Source: Petaurus breviceps papuanus (Eukaryota; Chordata; Mammalia; Diprotodontia; Petauridae). From it: a stretch of 64,000 nucleotides of DNA. Shown here piece after piece: positions 23,990 through 35,699 of this stretch. The DNA is taken from NCBI GenBank assembly GCA_028583685.1, contig JAMXIF010001194.1, forward strand, positions 3,814,065 to 3,878,064, given 5' to 3'. Within the stretch, counting starts at the first letter, position 1, and each line of letters starts with the position of its first letter. Position numbers and translations under genes: made by a program. The notes beneath the pieces are model-generated. The model was not told where the DNA came from and searched no databases. It saw nothing but the letters and a program-made list of their open reading frames with translations.

Positions 23990-24790
23990 GGAGACTCTAC
24001 GCCCAAGCTCCTGCCTTCTCTTTCTCTCTCTCTGCCCTCACTACAACCTCAGGTCCCGGCTCCCACTCCTCGCCACGCCACCCTCCGCGGGGTCTCTACT
24101 CTCGCTCCTTCCCAGGCGTCCCAGACCAGTCATCCCCTCGGGATCCCCCTAGGACCTCCTTAGCTTGAAAGAGACCTTAGAGGTCATCGAGTCCGACTCT
24201 CCCCCCACGTCCCGATCTCTGCTCACAGCCGCCCCTCCCTCAGATCGCCCGGACCCGGCCTCTCCCCAGGGCCCGGTCTGATTGAAGCCCTAAGCCCGGG
24301 GAAGCCCCGCTTGCCGAGGGCGGGGGGGGAATTTCCGCCTGAGGCCGCCCCACACTAATGGATCACACTTACTAGGGAGGCCGCTGCCGCCCCGGACTGT
24401 GGCAGGGAGAGTGCGGGAGATGGAGGAGCTGGGTCCGGGCCAGGAGCGTCCGCTGCTCCGGCCACCCGAGGGGCTAGCCAGACCCGTACCCTGAGGGACT
24501 GAGGCGACCCGGAAATACACAGGCCGGAAGTGAAAAAGATTGGCCGCGGCTGCGGCTGCGCGCGTAGGAAAAAGAGGGAAGGCTGGAGCCCCGCCCGGCG
24601 TGAGGTAAACACCCTCCAGGGAAGGGGAGATAAGGCGGCGGTGGCGGCGGCGGCCGCCTACCTCTAGTCCGGTACTAGGAGGGAAAGCGGCAGGGAGCCT
24701 GGGCGACGACCCGGAAGTCAATGGAAAGGAAGTGACGCTTACTAGCGACAACCAAAGATTGTGGCGGTTTGAGTTGCCTTGGAAACCGGC
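23990..24790 (-). promoter_or_regulatory. SPATA2: SPATA2 CpG island, promoter and non-coding first exon(s)
   Basis: GC-rich, CpG-dense sequence with GGC repeats near 24630-24658. On the minus strand three plausible splice donors occur: CTA|GTAAGT after 24373, GAG|GTAGGC after 24662, and CTA|GTAAGC after 24743. Any of these could join to the acceptor at 13811, giving a leader exon and an intron of about 10.6 kb. ETS-type motifs CCGGAAGT are seen at 24524-24531 and 24711-24718 on the plus strand. The transcription start cannot be placed by eye. Confidence 0.7.
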
Positions 24791-26310
24791 TGGGTGGGGT
24801 GGGGGTGAAGGTCCCAGTGCCCTGTAGTGCTCAGATACCTGGATTGTCTTTTTAACGTGACACCTCCTTCCACATGCGTGACTTTTCTTATTCACGCCTT
24901 GCAGCAAATAATTTCAGAGTTTGAAAATGTTTTGACTAAAATCTTTATGCTCATTTGTCTCCGACAGGAAGGAAACCGGGCGCTTTGGGATTCTCCAGAC
25001 AGCAAGCCCAGGGTCAATAACTTCCTGGAACCTCCTGCTTGTGTTTCACAGGACGGACCCATGGGAACCATCTGTATCCCTTAGCCAGGGCTCCCAGTAA
25101 ATGTTAAAGTTCATATCATACAAGAGCTGGACAACACTTTAGAGATTTAAAAAAAAAACTCTGTGCCTTAGTTTCCTCATCTGTAAAATGAGAGGATTGG
25201 ACTTGATGGCCTGTAAAGCCCCTTCCTGTTTTAAGTATATGTTTTTGTGATCAACACCAACCTCCACCTTGTTCGGTTAGAGTTAGGGTCCTAGAGAAGG
25301 AATGCGCCTTGCATAAGAGCGTACATAGCCAGTCCCAGGCCACAAGACCTGACTCGTACTCTTTGCACTAAACTGCAGCTACCTGCTTTAGATCTTCAGG
25401 CATATTTACATCTACATACTCTATAAATTGATTAAACAAGAAGTTACAAATAAACATAAAGAATATAAAAAATACTAACTCATGAAACTGACCTACTTAA
25501 AACTAACATATATAAAATGGATAAGGTCCTTGAGAACAGGGATTGTGTCACTTTTATATTTATCTCTCAGCCCTTAACATGGAATTGAGGTGCCAGAGTG
25601 AGAAGGACTGGACCTGTGATTTCATTGAAATATCAAATTGGTATATCCTCCCAGAGGAGGGAACTCCATCCACAAATGCAAGTTGACCCCTTTTCTGCAA
25701 CTTAAAGTTTTAGAGTTGCCTAGGTTACTGGAGAAGTTAAGTGACACACCAATAAGTGTCAATCAAGGCTGACACTTGAAGCCGGCTCTCCTTGGCTCAG
25801 AGGCTCACTCTCTTTACTACCCTACACTGCCTCTCTGCCCTGCACAAACATGCTAGTTCACATTTAATAATGGGAGTTTCCTAATAGTGCTTCTGGACTT
25901 CAATTGCCACCTCTGTAAAATGAGGAGTTTAGACTAATTGAACTAGATAGTTTCTAAAGTTCCCTACTGGCTCTCACATTTTTTGTTATATCTCCTAAGA
26001 ACCCTTCTATCTCTGACAGCTTATGAGCACAATTTTACTACTTTATATGCTAATTAAGGTTTAAACTTTTTTGTGTCCTTGATTTTACACTGCATTATTG
26101 TTTATCATATTGGTTTTATTTTAGTGGCTTCCAATCTATGGGAGATGGATTCCAGGTTGGGGGATGGGAGTCATGGACTTATTGCAAGAGGTTCACTCTG
26201 TTAAATTGCTTAAATAAGAAAACTGCAAATTAATAAATAATAAGCAATCTGTTTCATACATATTTTAAAAGTATGTAGGTGCTATTGTGAATAATATACT
26301 ACAGATTCAT
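24790..26310. other. Intergenic between the SPATA2 promoter and repeats
   Basis: A MIR end (about 25150-25250) and a possible MIR core near 25690-25830 are the only features I can support. No coding exon recognised. Confidence 0.55.
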
Positions 26311-26325
26311 TTAAAAGTATTACTG

Positions 26326-26478
26326 GGGGCAGCCAGGTGGCTCAGTGAGTAAGAGCACCGGCTCCAGTGTCAGGATGACCTGGGGATCAAATCCGGGCTC
26401 AGATACTTAGCACCACACCCAGAAATAACTGGCCGTGTAAACTTGAGCAAGTTACTTAACCCCAATTGCTTAATAAAA
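26326..26478 (+). mobile_element. tRNA-type SINE with 13-bp duplication
   Basis: Begins ggggcagccaggtggctcag. B-box-like ggatcaaatcc. Tail gcttaataaaaaaa. Exact duplication aaaagtattactg at 26313-26325 and 26479-26491. Belongs to the subfamily with agcaccacacccagaaataa. Confidence 0.92.
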
Positions 26479-26777
26479 AAAAGTATTACTGAATTAATAA
26501 TTGTGATTTGTCACTATGTTCCAAATCAACAAATACTAAATTAAAAGTGGGTCCTCATACTATAAAAACTTGAGACCTACTGTTTTATTTCATACAGAGG
26601 CCTTGGGTAGGAACACAACCCTCAGTCAAAAGAGTTCCTGTGGGGAAATATATGCATTCTTTAGTAGATGGTTTCTAGGAACACTGGTGAAAAACTGGAA
26701 CCACCTGTAGTTTTCTGACATATGCTAGGTAACAAAACAGTTTTCTTGTGTGGCATCCTTACCTGAATGGGGTAAGG

Positions 26778-26965
26778 CAGTGGTGTCAAGCTCAAATAGA
26801 AATGGGGGGCACCAACCCATACATAATCCATTTGGGTGGCAGATTGATATAGAAAATCAAATATTAACATTTTTTGTTGTTAAATATTTCCCAATTACAT
26901 TTTAATATAGTTCAGGAGCACCCAGGAGTGTTGTGGGCCACATGCTTACATATCTGACATCTCTG
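26778..26965. mobile_element. hAT-type non-autonomous element
   Basis: Imperfect inverted ends: cagtggtgtcaagctca on the left and gacatctctg on the right. The interior includes gttaaatatttcccaattac, recurrent in marsupial genomes. No clean 8-bp duplication seen. Confidence 0.55.
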
Positions 26966-27029
26966 GTGTCATATAAGGATCATAGATTTAGACCTGCAAG
27001 AAATTTTTGACATCATTTAGTATTATAAG

Positions 27030-27205
27030 AATTTGTACCCCTTTCTGTGTCATGGACCCTTTAGGGAGTCTAGAAAAGCTTATGCACCTCTTCTCAGAGT
27101 AAAGTTTTTCAGTGTATGAAAGAAAATACATAAGATTACAAAGGAAATCAGTTACCAAAGTATTTTTTTAATGAGTTCATAGACCCCAGGTTAAGAACTA
27201 AATCT
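27030..27205. mobile_element. Probable second hAT-type fragment in a MIR-like SINE
   Basis: gtgtcatggaccctttaggg and gttcatagaccccaggttaa resemble the ends of a common marsupial hAT family. MIR-like sequence flanks it at about 26990-27030 and 27210-27330. Confidence 0.4.
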
Positions 27206-27334
27206 ATTTGGTCTAATCCAATCTCCTACAATTTATAGATTCAGTAAGTGGCATTCAGTTTTCAAATTCAGCCCAACTCCAAACACAGTTTTCATTCCAC
27301 TATATCATGATGCTTCCCTATTCATAAAGTTCAG

Positions 27335-28765
27335 AACAGGTGATGCTTCTCTCATGAGATAATGAAACCATACCTTCCATTACTGCTGTGCTGTTGACTC
27401 AAGAAGAGTTTGATTTAAGCTCTTGCACACATGATTTCCTATACTGATGATGCTTAAAGAAATTCCAGATAAGACAAAACTTTCCCTCAAGCTAAGTTTT
27501 TCCATTTCAATAAATTGTGGAAGTCATTTTCTTTCTCTTGGTCTCAGTTTCCTACCCTGTAAAGAGAAGGGACTGAAAACTAGATAAACTCCAAGGGCCC
27601 TTCTACCTCTGAAATTCTGATTCTACAACACTTCATTCTTGGTACTTACCATACAGAAGCCCTCCTAAAGAGTAAGTGTGTAGCAGCATTTCCATCCTGG
27701 ACTGCCAAAACAAAGGTAAGAGATGATTGCCATTCCACCTATATGCTTATAGCTTTCCAGTTTACAAAGTGCTTTCCTCACAACACCCCTATGAGGTAAA
27801 CAATGAACGTATTATGTTCTCATTTTAGAGTTTGAGAAAACTGAGGTAAAGTGAAAGAGAGGGCCCAAGGATACAACAACTGATAACTGAAGAAAGTAGG
27901 ATTTAAATCCATACCATGATGACTTTAATAATAAAGATTTACCAAGCACGTGACTTTGGACATCTGCTAAAGACCTAGTGACAAATGTATGTCTGTCACC
28001 TGAAGACCAACCTAACTTTAGGGATGCTTACCACCAGACAATGGCCTGTCAGGCAACAATATTTATTCCACAAGAAACACTATATTATATCCTAAGGTAT
28101 ATAGGTGTGATCTGCAGGGGTGGGAGGTGAGGGAAGGGTAGAGCACTCATACTCACAAAATCACAGACCTTTTAAATATTAAGGTGGCTTTAAACATGTG
28201 ACTTTACTTCTCTTCAAAAATTTCTGACATCTACTTCACATAGTTGTGAGAATCAGATACAATAATGCATTGTAAAGTATTTCAAAATACAATTTTAAAA
28301 ATCAGTTATCGTTATTATTTATAATTTACCAACAGCGTTTCTCCACCTCTCCCAGTTATTGTTCTCTATAGTATACCAAATAAGAATTATGTGTCTTACC
28401 TATGAAAGTATAGTGAGGAAAGTCCAAGACCTGTGATTTTCCTTTTTGAGAAATGAATTTTCAACCATGTTGTCATCTCTCTCAGAATATATTACATAAC
28501 AAATGGCAGGTTATATAATTATCACACACTGCTAATTATGTACCCCTACTTTTAGTATAGTTGATAAAATTAAAAACCTACATACTTTCTAATAAGAACT
28601 TAGCTATTAGGTTGCACTCTGTTTTGGGGGGATCTGTGGGGTAGAGAGGAAAGACCTGTTTATGAAACCATTGTTCCAAGGCATACTCTACAAACAGTAT
28701 TCTGAAGAGTGGTGGAGCACAGAGTAGCATAGCCACTGAGCAATTAGCCCCTTGCTTAAGGAACT
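27335..28765. other. Intergenic, no gene recognised
   Basis: A MIR-like piece lies near 27740-27920 and another near 28180-28320. No coding exon or RNA gene seen. Confidence 0.55.
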
Positions 28766-28769
28766 GAGC

Positions 28770-29205
28770 GTTCCTTAGAGGCAGCTGGTAGAGTGCTGGA
28801 CATGGAATCAGAAAAACCAGACTTCAAATCTGGCCCCAGACCCTTACTAGCTGTGTGCCCCTAGTCACTTAGCTGCAACTAGCTTCGTTTTCCTCAACTG
28901 TAAAATGGAGATTTTTTTTTTAAGCAATCGGGGTTAAGTAACTTGCTCAAGGTTACACAGCCAGTTATTTCTGGGTGTGGTGCTGAGTATCTGAGCCCGG
29001 ATTTGATCCAGGTCATCCCAACACTGGAGCCGGTGCTCTTACTCGCTGAGCCACCTGGCCACCCCATAAAATGGAGATATTAATAGCACCTACCTCTTAC
29101 AGTAGTTGTAAGTATCAAAAAAGGTCATATTTGTAAAGTGTTTTAACACATAGTGCTTGGCACATAGTAGGTACTCAGTAAATGCTCATTTCCTTCCTTT
29201 CATTA
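28770..29205 (+). repeat. MIR/CORE-type SINE split by a younger SINE
   Basis: Left half: gaggcagctggtagagtgct to tcctcaactg. Right half: atagcacctacctcttacag to cacatagtaggtactcagta. The tRNA-type SINE at 28913-29066 lies between. Confidence 0.8.
28913..29066 (-). mobile_element. tRNA-type SINE, antisense, 12-bp duplication
   Basis: T-run, then gcaatcggggttaagtaact, ending gccacctggccacccc. Exact duplication taaaatggagat at 28901-28912 and 29067-29078. Same subfamily as 26326 and 60978. Confidence 0.92.
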
Positions 29206-30090
29206 CAAATTTCAAATCTAGAAACCTAGGTTAGCTTTGGTTGAACTCTTGGGAAGGGTATGCAATTGGGCAACTACTGAGAGGGTATTCTCTAGGAAAT
29301 AAGATTTTCACTTATTGTCTGTAATTTGCTAGAGGTTCCTTGAAAGCAGAAACTCCGTTTTTGGATTCCTTGTATTCATTAAGGAGTATTAGTAGCACAG
29401 TGTCTTCCACAAAGAAGAGATTTAATAAATACTTCTGATTGATTTACTAAATGAACCCCCTAGATTTTGTAACCAGATGTTGGAAGGACTCTTCTTCCTG
29501 CTATGATTATAGTCTCATTCTAGAGGCGTTTGCCTGTCTGTTGTTGTCTTTGGAGCTGGGGAAGCTCAAGACCTCATCTGTTCTTAAACTCATAATTCAT
29601 TGTGACACATGCTGTCTTATCATAATCTGATTGGTATTGGCAAGGATGTAGCAATGGAAATTAACTGATAAAAAGACTGATATTATTGCAAGCCACTTTC
29701 TATTGGAGTCTGTAGAAGTGGTATTTATCTCAAGGGGAACTCAACTGGCCAAAACTTTAAATGGTTCTTTTGTATTTCTTCTGCTAAAGTTTGGAAAGGA
29801 CGTGGGAGCTTTACTCATACATGTGAAGGACTTAGGACTTTTTTTGTAAAGTCTAAAGCTTCCATGGGAAGAGGAAAAATACCATTCCATCATACCTGTT
29901 TCCTGAAGATGGGGTGAGGGGAGAGGGAGTTATTCTATCACGTTTCCAGACTGGGTTCCTGCCTTGGGGGAAGGAGAGATCACTACTTCTACTCTAAGCT
30001 CTTGTTCCTTCACCTGAATTTCTCTAGTTTCTAAAAGGACTCTATTCTGAAGTCCTAACACTATTGACATTGAACATCTTTCTAAAATTT
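29206..30090. other. Intergenic, no gene recognised
   Basis: Only a possible repeat end with gaaagcagaaactccgtttt near 29335-29440 (L2-tail-like). No other recognisable feature. Confidence 0.5.
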
Positions 30091-30094
30091 TCCA

Positions 30095-33000
30095 GTAATG
30101 ATTAACAGTCTCCCCCTTGCTCATACCTTCCCCATCCTAGTGATTTTGAACACCACTGTCATCATTCAAACCCTATTCCTTATCTTTTGCCTGATTCTTC
30201 ATTCCCATTCCCTTCAAACCAATCGCTCTCCACCACTCTATCCCCATAATTTCCCATCCCAAAACTATCTGCTCCTTCCAGTGTATACCCTCTGGAATGA
30301 TTTTTCCATAGCAACAAGCTTGCTTTCCTCTTAAATCTTTTCCTTTTCTACTTCTTCCATTTTTTGACTCTCACTGAGACCTAGTTTCCTCTTGATAACA
30401 GCCTCTCTGGCCTTCCTTTCTAGAAAAAGCTATAATTTCAAATGTCATTACTCATCTGCCCACTCCCTTGTTCCCATTCTCCTCACCATCTCCCAAATCC
30501 CACTCTAAAGCTGCCCATCCTTTATACTGTGCTCTCTGGAATGCCAATTTCATAGATAATAAACTTGCTTTCATCTTAACTCTTTTCCTTTCCTACTCCT
30601 ATCTTATGGCTCTCACTGAAACCTGGCTCCTTCCTAATCACATAGTTTTCCTGGCTACCCTTTCCAGTTGAATTTTTATTCATATCTCCCAATTCACTGG
30701 TAGAAGTGGGGGAGCTGGAAAACTCTGCTCCCTATTGCCATTTCCAGCCTACGCTGATACCACTATCTCTCAGTAACTTCTTCTTTGAGAGTCACTCAAT
30801 CCATATCTACCACCCAATCAAAATCTTGGTAGCTATTGTCTACAGATATCAAGGATACTCCCCTTCCTCATTCAATGAGTTCAGTACCCAGCTGATAGTC
30901 TTTCTCTCCTCCTTAACTCTTGCCCTCATACTAGGGGACTTAAATATACATATTGATACTGCCTCAAACTTCTCCAATTACTTAACTTAGTAATTTTCCA
31001 TAACTTCAACATATGTATTGATACTTCCTCAAACTCCCTCAGTTCCTCAACTTATCTTCCATAACTTCAACATACATGTTGATAATCCCTCGAACACACT
31101 AATCTCCCAGTTTCTCAACATACTCATTTCCTGTGACCTACTCCTCCGCCCTCCAAAATGGTTATGTCCTTGATCTTGCCATCACCCACAAATGTACAAC
31201 TTCCAGGTTCATGAACTCTGAAATTCCCTTACCTGATCACAATCTATTGGCATCCCACCTCTCCCTCTCCCTTCCAATTCCAAATCCCGGTTCTGCATTC
31301 TCACTGTGACCTCTAATTGTTCAATTCCCTAATTCTTTCCCAGATATTACCTCTGCACTAGTTACACTCTCCTCTCCCCATCTTAAACCGTTCGACTCTT
31401 CATTGTCTTCTTCTTTAGAATCCCTTGCAACTTATTGCAAATGTGTCCTGCCAAACCTCACCCTTAGATCATGCCCATAATCTGCTGTCTTCACATCTAA
31501 GCATGTGCTACTGAACAAAGATGGAGAAAATCACACAACTGTTTGGACTAGGTTCACTACAAATTTATACTATATAACCTCAACTGAGCCCTCACTGCTT
31601 CTAGGCAATCCTTTTATACTCCTCCCCCCCCCCAATTCACCTCCACCCCTCCATTAATTCACAATCCCACTTTCCACAGCAGTTCTTCCAACCTTTTGAT
31701 CCCTTCTCAAACTTCCCATGTTTTCCCCTCCTCCTACCCCTCAGCTAAGAACTTTGCCTCATACTTTACTGAAAAAAACTGAAATCATTTGCTAAGAGCC
31801 CTCTCCTCTCCTTTTCCTTATCTCACATCAATTGGATGCCTTCTGTGATTGTCTTCTCCTTCTCCTTCACTTCTGTCTCACATGAAGACGTGATCCTTCT
31901 CCCCACTACATGCACAAGTAATCTCATTCCATCCCATCTCTTCAAGCAGATTGCCTCTTTTATCATCCCTATTCTTTCACTTATCTTTAATCTCTCCCTG
32001 TCTAGGGCTTTTCCCCTACTGCCTACAAGCCCATGCCTCCTCCTGTCCTCAAAAACCCCTCACTTGGTCTATCCATCTTGCTAACTATTATCCCAAATCT
32101 CTTCCACCTTTTATGGCTAAACTCCTTGAGAAGGCTGTTTATAATAAATACTTCCTCTTCTTCTCTTATCACTCGCTTCTTAACTCCCTATGCTCTGGCT
32201 TCTGACCTCATCATACAACTGAAACTACCACATGATCTTGTTTTTTTCCTTCAGTCCAAAAATTCATTTATAACCTTACATTGCATAATCATTGTGTGGT
32301 ATAATTCTGTTTGTCATTCCACTTAAAAGGTAAACAGAGCAACAATGTATTCACCAGTGGCATATGGATATGCATTTATCTCTTGCACGTTGGGAGCTAT
32401 GAACCTAGAATTCTCAGTGTATACACATTCTCAGTGTTCAGTTTTAACCTATATTCATAAGTATTCTGTGCATCCTAATCTTGCACCAAAGATAGTTTAA
32501 TAATAAATGACTTTTAAGTAACATCAGCACACATTTAAAAAAAAAAAAGCTTCACATAATGATTGCACCCAACTTTTTTGCAAAAAGTTTGTCATAAAAT
32601 CTGTGATGATTATGCACATGGTACTCTCTCCAAAGTTACCAGTATTCTCTTAATTGTCAAATGACCCATGCTCGATCCTTATCCTTCTTGANNNNNNNNN
32701 NTCTTAATTGTCAAATGACCCATGCTCGATCCTTATCCTTCTTGACCTATGTGCAGCCTTTGACACTGTTGATCACCATCTTCTCCTTGATATTCTCTTC
32801 TTTCTCTTTGCATATCACTATTCTCTCCTGGTTCTCTTCTTATCTGGCCAGTGCTTCTCAATCTCTTTTGCTGGACTGTCATCCAAGTCACATGCACTAA
32901 TCATGGGTGTCCCTCGGGACTCTCTGTTGAGCCCTCTTCTCTTCTCTCTCTATAGTATTTCATTTGGGGATCTCATCAGCTACCATGGATTAAATTATCA

Positions 33001-33814
33001 CCTCCATGCAGATGATTCTCAAAGTTACCTCTCCTGCCCTAATCTCTTGGCTGACCTTCAGTCTCTCGTCTCCAATTGCCTATTAGATATCTCTAACTTG
33101 ATGTCCTGTAGACATCTTAAACTCAATATGTCCAAAACTGAACTTGTTATTTTTGCTCTGAATCCCTCCTGCCTTCCAAACTTCGCTATCACTCCCAAAG
33201 GCATCACCTTCTTCCTAATTTCCTAGGCTCATAACTTGGGTATCATCCTTGACTCCTCATTATCTCTGTCCCCCTCTCCCATAATATCCAATCTGTTGCC
33301 AAGACCTATCAATTTCAACTTTATAGCATCTCTCAAAGATACCCTCTTCCCTGCTCTGATACTGCCACCACCCTGGTCTAGCCCTCATCTCCTTACACTT
33401 GGATTACTGCAATAGCTTACTGGCTGCTCTGCCTTCTATAAGTCACTTCACCCCAGTCTACCCACTCAGTTGCCAAAGTGATTTTCCTAAAGTGCAGGTC
33501 CACCTATGTCATCCTCCCATTCAGTAAACTCTAGTGGCTCCTTATCACCACCAGGATCAAATCTGAAGTTCAAAATTTAGTCTCTATCTTTTCAATCTTC
33601 TTATACCTTATTCCTCACCCTATCACTCTTCAATCCAGTGACATTGGCCTTCTGGCTTTTCCACAAACAAGACACACTTTCTCTATCAGCTCTGGACATT
33701 TTCTCTGACTGTCCCCCATTCCTGGAATGCTCTCCCTCCTCATCTCTGCCTTCTGACTTCCCTGGTTTCCTTAAAGTTCAAGTAAATCTCCATTTTCTAC
33801 AGGAAGCCTGCATT
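30095..33814 (+). mobile_element. Long L2 LINE block, sense
   Basis: The most complete L2 in the window, covering endonuclease to tail. Broken endonuclease pieces include ALTETWLLPNH (about 30605-30650) and LALILGDLNIHIDTASNF (about 30920-30980). Reverse transcriptase pieces include DLCAAFDTVDHHLLL (about 32730-32790), GVPRDSLLSPLLFSLYSISF (about 32900-32970) and YHLHADDSQ (about 33000-33025). The endonuclease part is duplicated in tandem, an unidentified insert lies at about 32228-32620, and the copy ends where a SINE is inserted. Many frame breaks; inactive. Confidence 0.82.
32692..32701. other. Assembly gap (10 N) flanked by a 44-bp exact duplicate
   Basis: The 44 bases at 32648-32691 are repeated exactly at 32702-32745, on the two sides of the gap. 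This looks like two overlapping contig ends that were not merged. Confidence 0.9.
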
Positions 33815-33969
33815 TTTTTTTTAATTAAGCAATTGGGGCTAAGTAACTTGCTCAAGGTTACAGGCCAGTTTTTTTGTGTGGGTATTAAGTATCTGAGGAT
33901 GGAACCGATCCTGGGTCCTCCTGACTCCGGGGCCAGCGCTCTTATTCACTGCACCACCTAGCCGCCCCT
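33815..33969 (-). mobile_element. tRNA-type SINE, antisense, 14-bp duplication
   Basis: T-run, then gcaattggggctaagtaact, ending caccacctagccgcccct. Exact duplication aggaagcctgcatt at 33801-33814 and 33970-33983. Confidence 0.9.
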
Positions 33970-33983
33970 AGGAAGCCTGCATT

Positions 33984-34320
33984 CTATCAGGGGAGACAAT
34001 GTGTACATAAATAAGTATATACATAATAAATAAAAGATATTGATGATGATGATTTGGTGAGGAGGAGAGACATTACCTGCTAGGGGCATCAGTAAAGACT
34101 TCATGAAAAAAGTGACTCAAGCTGGATTTTGAGGAAAACTAAGGATTTTAAGAGGTACAAATGAGATAGAAAAGCATTCCAGACATCCAGGGGGAGGGCG
34201 TCTGGGCAAAGAAGGAAATGGAAGAGAAAGTGACATATGTGAGCAACAGCAAGAAGGCAATTTTGGTTGGATCATAAAGTCTATTAAGGGGAAGAGTAAT
34301 AAGGCAAAAAATATAGATTG
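33984..34320 (-). mobile_element. L2 LINE 3' region, antisense
   Basis: Reads as the reverse complement of the L2 region after the reverse transcriptase (gcattccagacatccagggg, gagcaacagcaagaaggcaa). It lies tail to tail with the sense L2 on its left. Confidence 0.6.
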
Positions 34321-34321
34321 G

Positions 34322-34690
34322 AGCCAGGTAATAAAGGATACTCTTTTCTGTCCAGTGACCCAGGTTTTCAGAAGCTATCTTTAACTCCTTCCTCTCCATC
34401 ACCCTATATACACAATCAGCTGTCAAGGCTCATTGATTCTGCCTCTACAATATCTCCCATATCCATCCCCTTCTCGTTGCTCCTATGGACACCACATTAG
34501 TTCTGGTCCTCTAACTAGGACTATTGCAGTAGCCCCTAATTTGTCGCCATGCCTCAAGCTTCTGCCCTCTCCGATCCATTCCTCACATAGTTATCAAAAT
34601 GATCTTCCTAAAGTACAAGTCTGACCATGACTATACTCTCAATAAACTAGTGAGTAGCTACATATTGCCTTTAGAACCCCTGCTAGAGAT
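34322..34690 (+). mobile_element. L2 LINE fragment, sense
   Basis: Carries ctatcttt...ctccttcctctcc, taggactattgcagtagccc and aatgatcttcctaaagtaca, the C-terminal reverse transcriptase part of L2. Confidence 0.65.
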
Positions 34691-34799
34691 TGCACCAGAG
34701 ACACCCACTCTGAGATTCTCAATGAATGCAAATTTGTTCCTATTTCCTTCTCCCACCTGCAACAATCTGGTTGCGGCCTATATCCAAAATAAAAATCTC

Positions 34800-35240
34800 T
34801 CCTAAGGTACACTGGACAAGTCTTCATCCAGCCTTTGCTTAAAGACCTTCTGGGTCTTCCTTTCCTGCCTCTCTCTAATTATTAAGATAAACTTGTCTTT
34901 TGCAACTTCCACCCTTTGCTCTTAAATCTACCTTCATGCTAAACAAAAACACACCAGATCCATCTCCTACATGACACCTTTTTGTATACTTGAAGATACA
35001 GGCATCATGTCTCCTTTGAGCTTTCTATTCTCCAGGCAAACTGTCCTCCGTTCTTTCTATATAATCCTCATATATTTTGCTCTCAAGGGTGTTTGCCTTC
35101 ATCTAAACACTGTTCCTTTTATTACTGTCCTTTCTAAAATATGGTGCTCCGAATTGAACACAGTACTTTCACAGTTTGGGCAGCAGCTTTCTCCCTGGTG
35201 GGGATGCCCAGGATCTATAACCTGAAGAAGGGTTAGGAGT
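34800..35240 (-). mobile_element. CR1/L3-like LINE fragment, antisense
   Basis: Reverse complement of the CR1-type region: cttttgcaacttccaccctt, acttgaagatacaggcatca, aaatatggtgctccgaattg on the plus strand. Common in mammalian and marsupial genomes. Confidence 0.55.
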
Positions 35241-35699
35241 ATGGTGGGATATGGGAGCAGCTTTCTCAATCTTCCAGGACCTCTGGATGCTGTAGCCACC
35301 ACTCCAACTTCTGCTTCCTTCCTCTACTTCCCTCTGCTACTTCTGTGAGTGTCTGATGGAGAAGGAAAAAGAAGTCAAGTCTAACAATTTAGTTACCCCA
35401 TAATCCTGGGCCTCACTATTGACCCTCTTCCAGACTCTGTGGAGCTGCCTGGTCTGCTCCAGTTGTTATTCTGTTTGGAAGATCCTGATTCCTACAGGGT
35501 CAGGAGGGCTGTCTTTGCTCCTCTTTTTCAACCATAGGCATCTCACTGACCCTTGCCCCAACCTATATTCTTGCCCAGGGACTCCACCTGGCTGCAGTAA
35601 TAGAAACATTAACTAGACATCTATAGCAAGTATAGCTTGGTCCTGGAGTCTTGCTATATCATCCCATTCCCAATTCTAGGGGTACCATGAGGAATTTGG

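Larger units (their letters stand above)
13811..24373 (-). other. SPATA2: SPATA2 intron 1 (inferred)
   Basis: The interval between the exon 2 acceptor and the candidate donor. It holds MIR pieces, an RTE-like LINE fossil, two L2 blocks, an L1 tail and SINEs, listed separately. 20235-21380 and 21900-23890 show no recognisable gene. Part of 20520-20830 resembles a recurrent old repeat whose family I cannot name. A 16-base direct repeat (gtgaccagttcttata) occurs twice at about 22968-23000. Confidence 0.55.

Noticed and set aside
24290-24907. 205-residue open frame on the minus strand over the SPATA2 promoter
   Set aside because: Low-complexity Pro/Ser/Arg-rich translation of a CpG island. It covers the presumed non-coding exon and has no recognisable family.
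32708-33226. 172-residue open frame with a reverse transcriptase motif
   Set aside because: Not a host gene: it is part of the L2 LINE, truncated and lacking the rest of its ORF.
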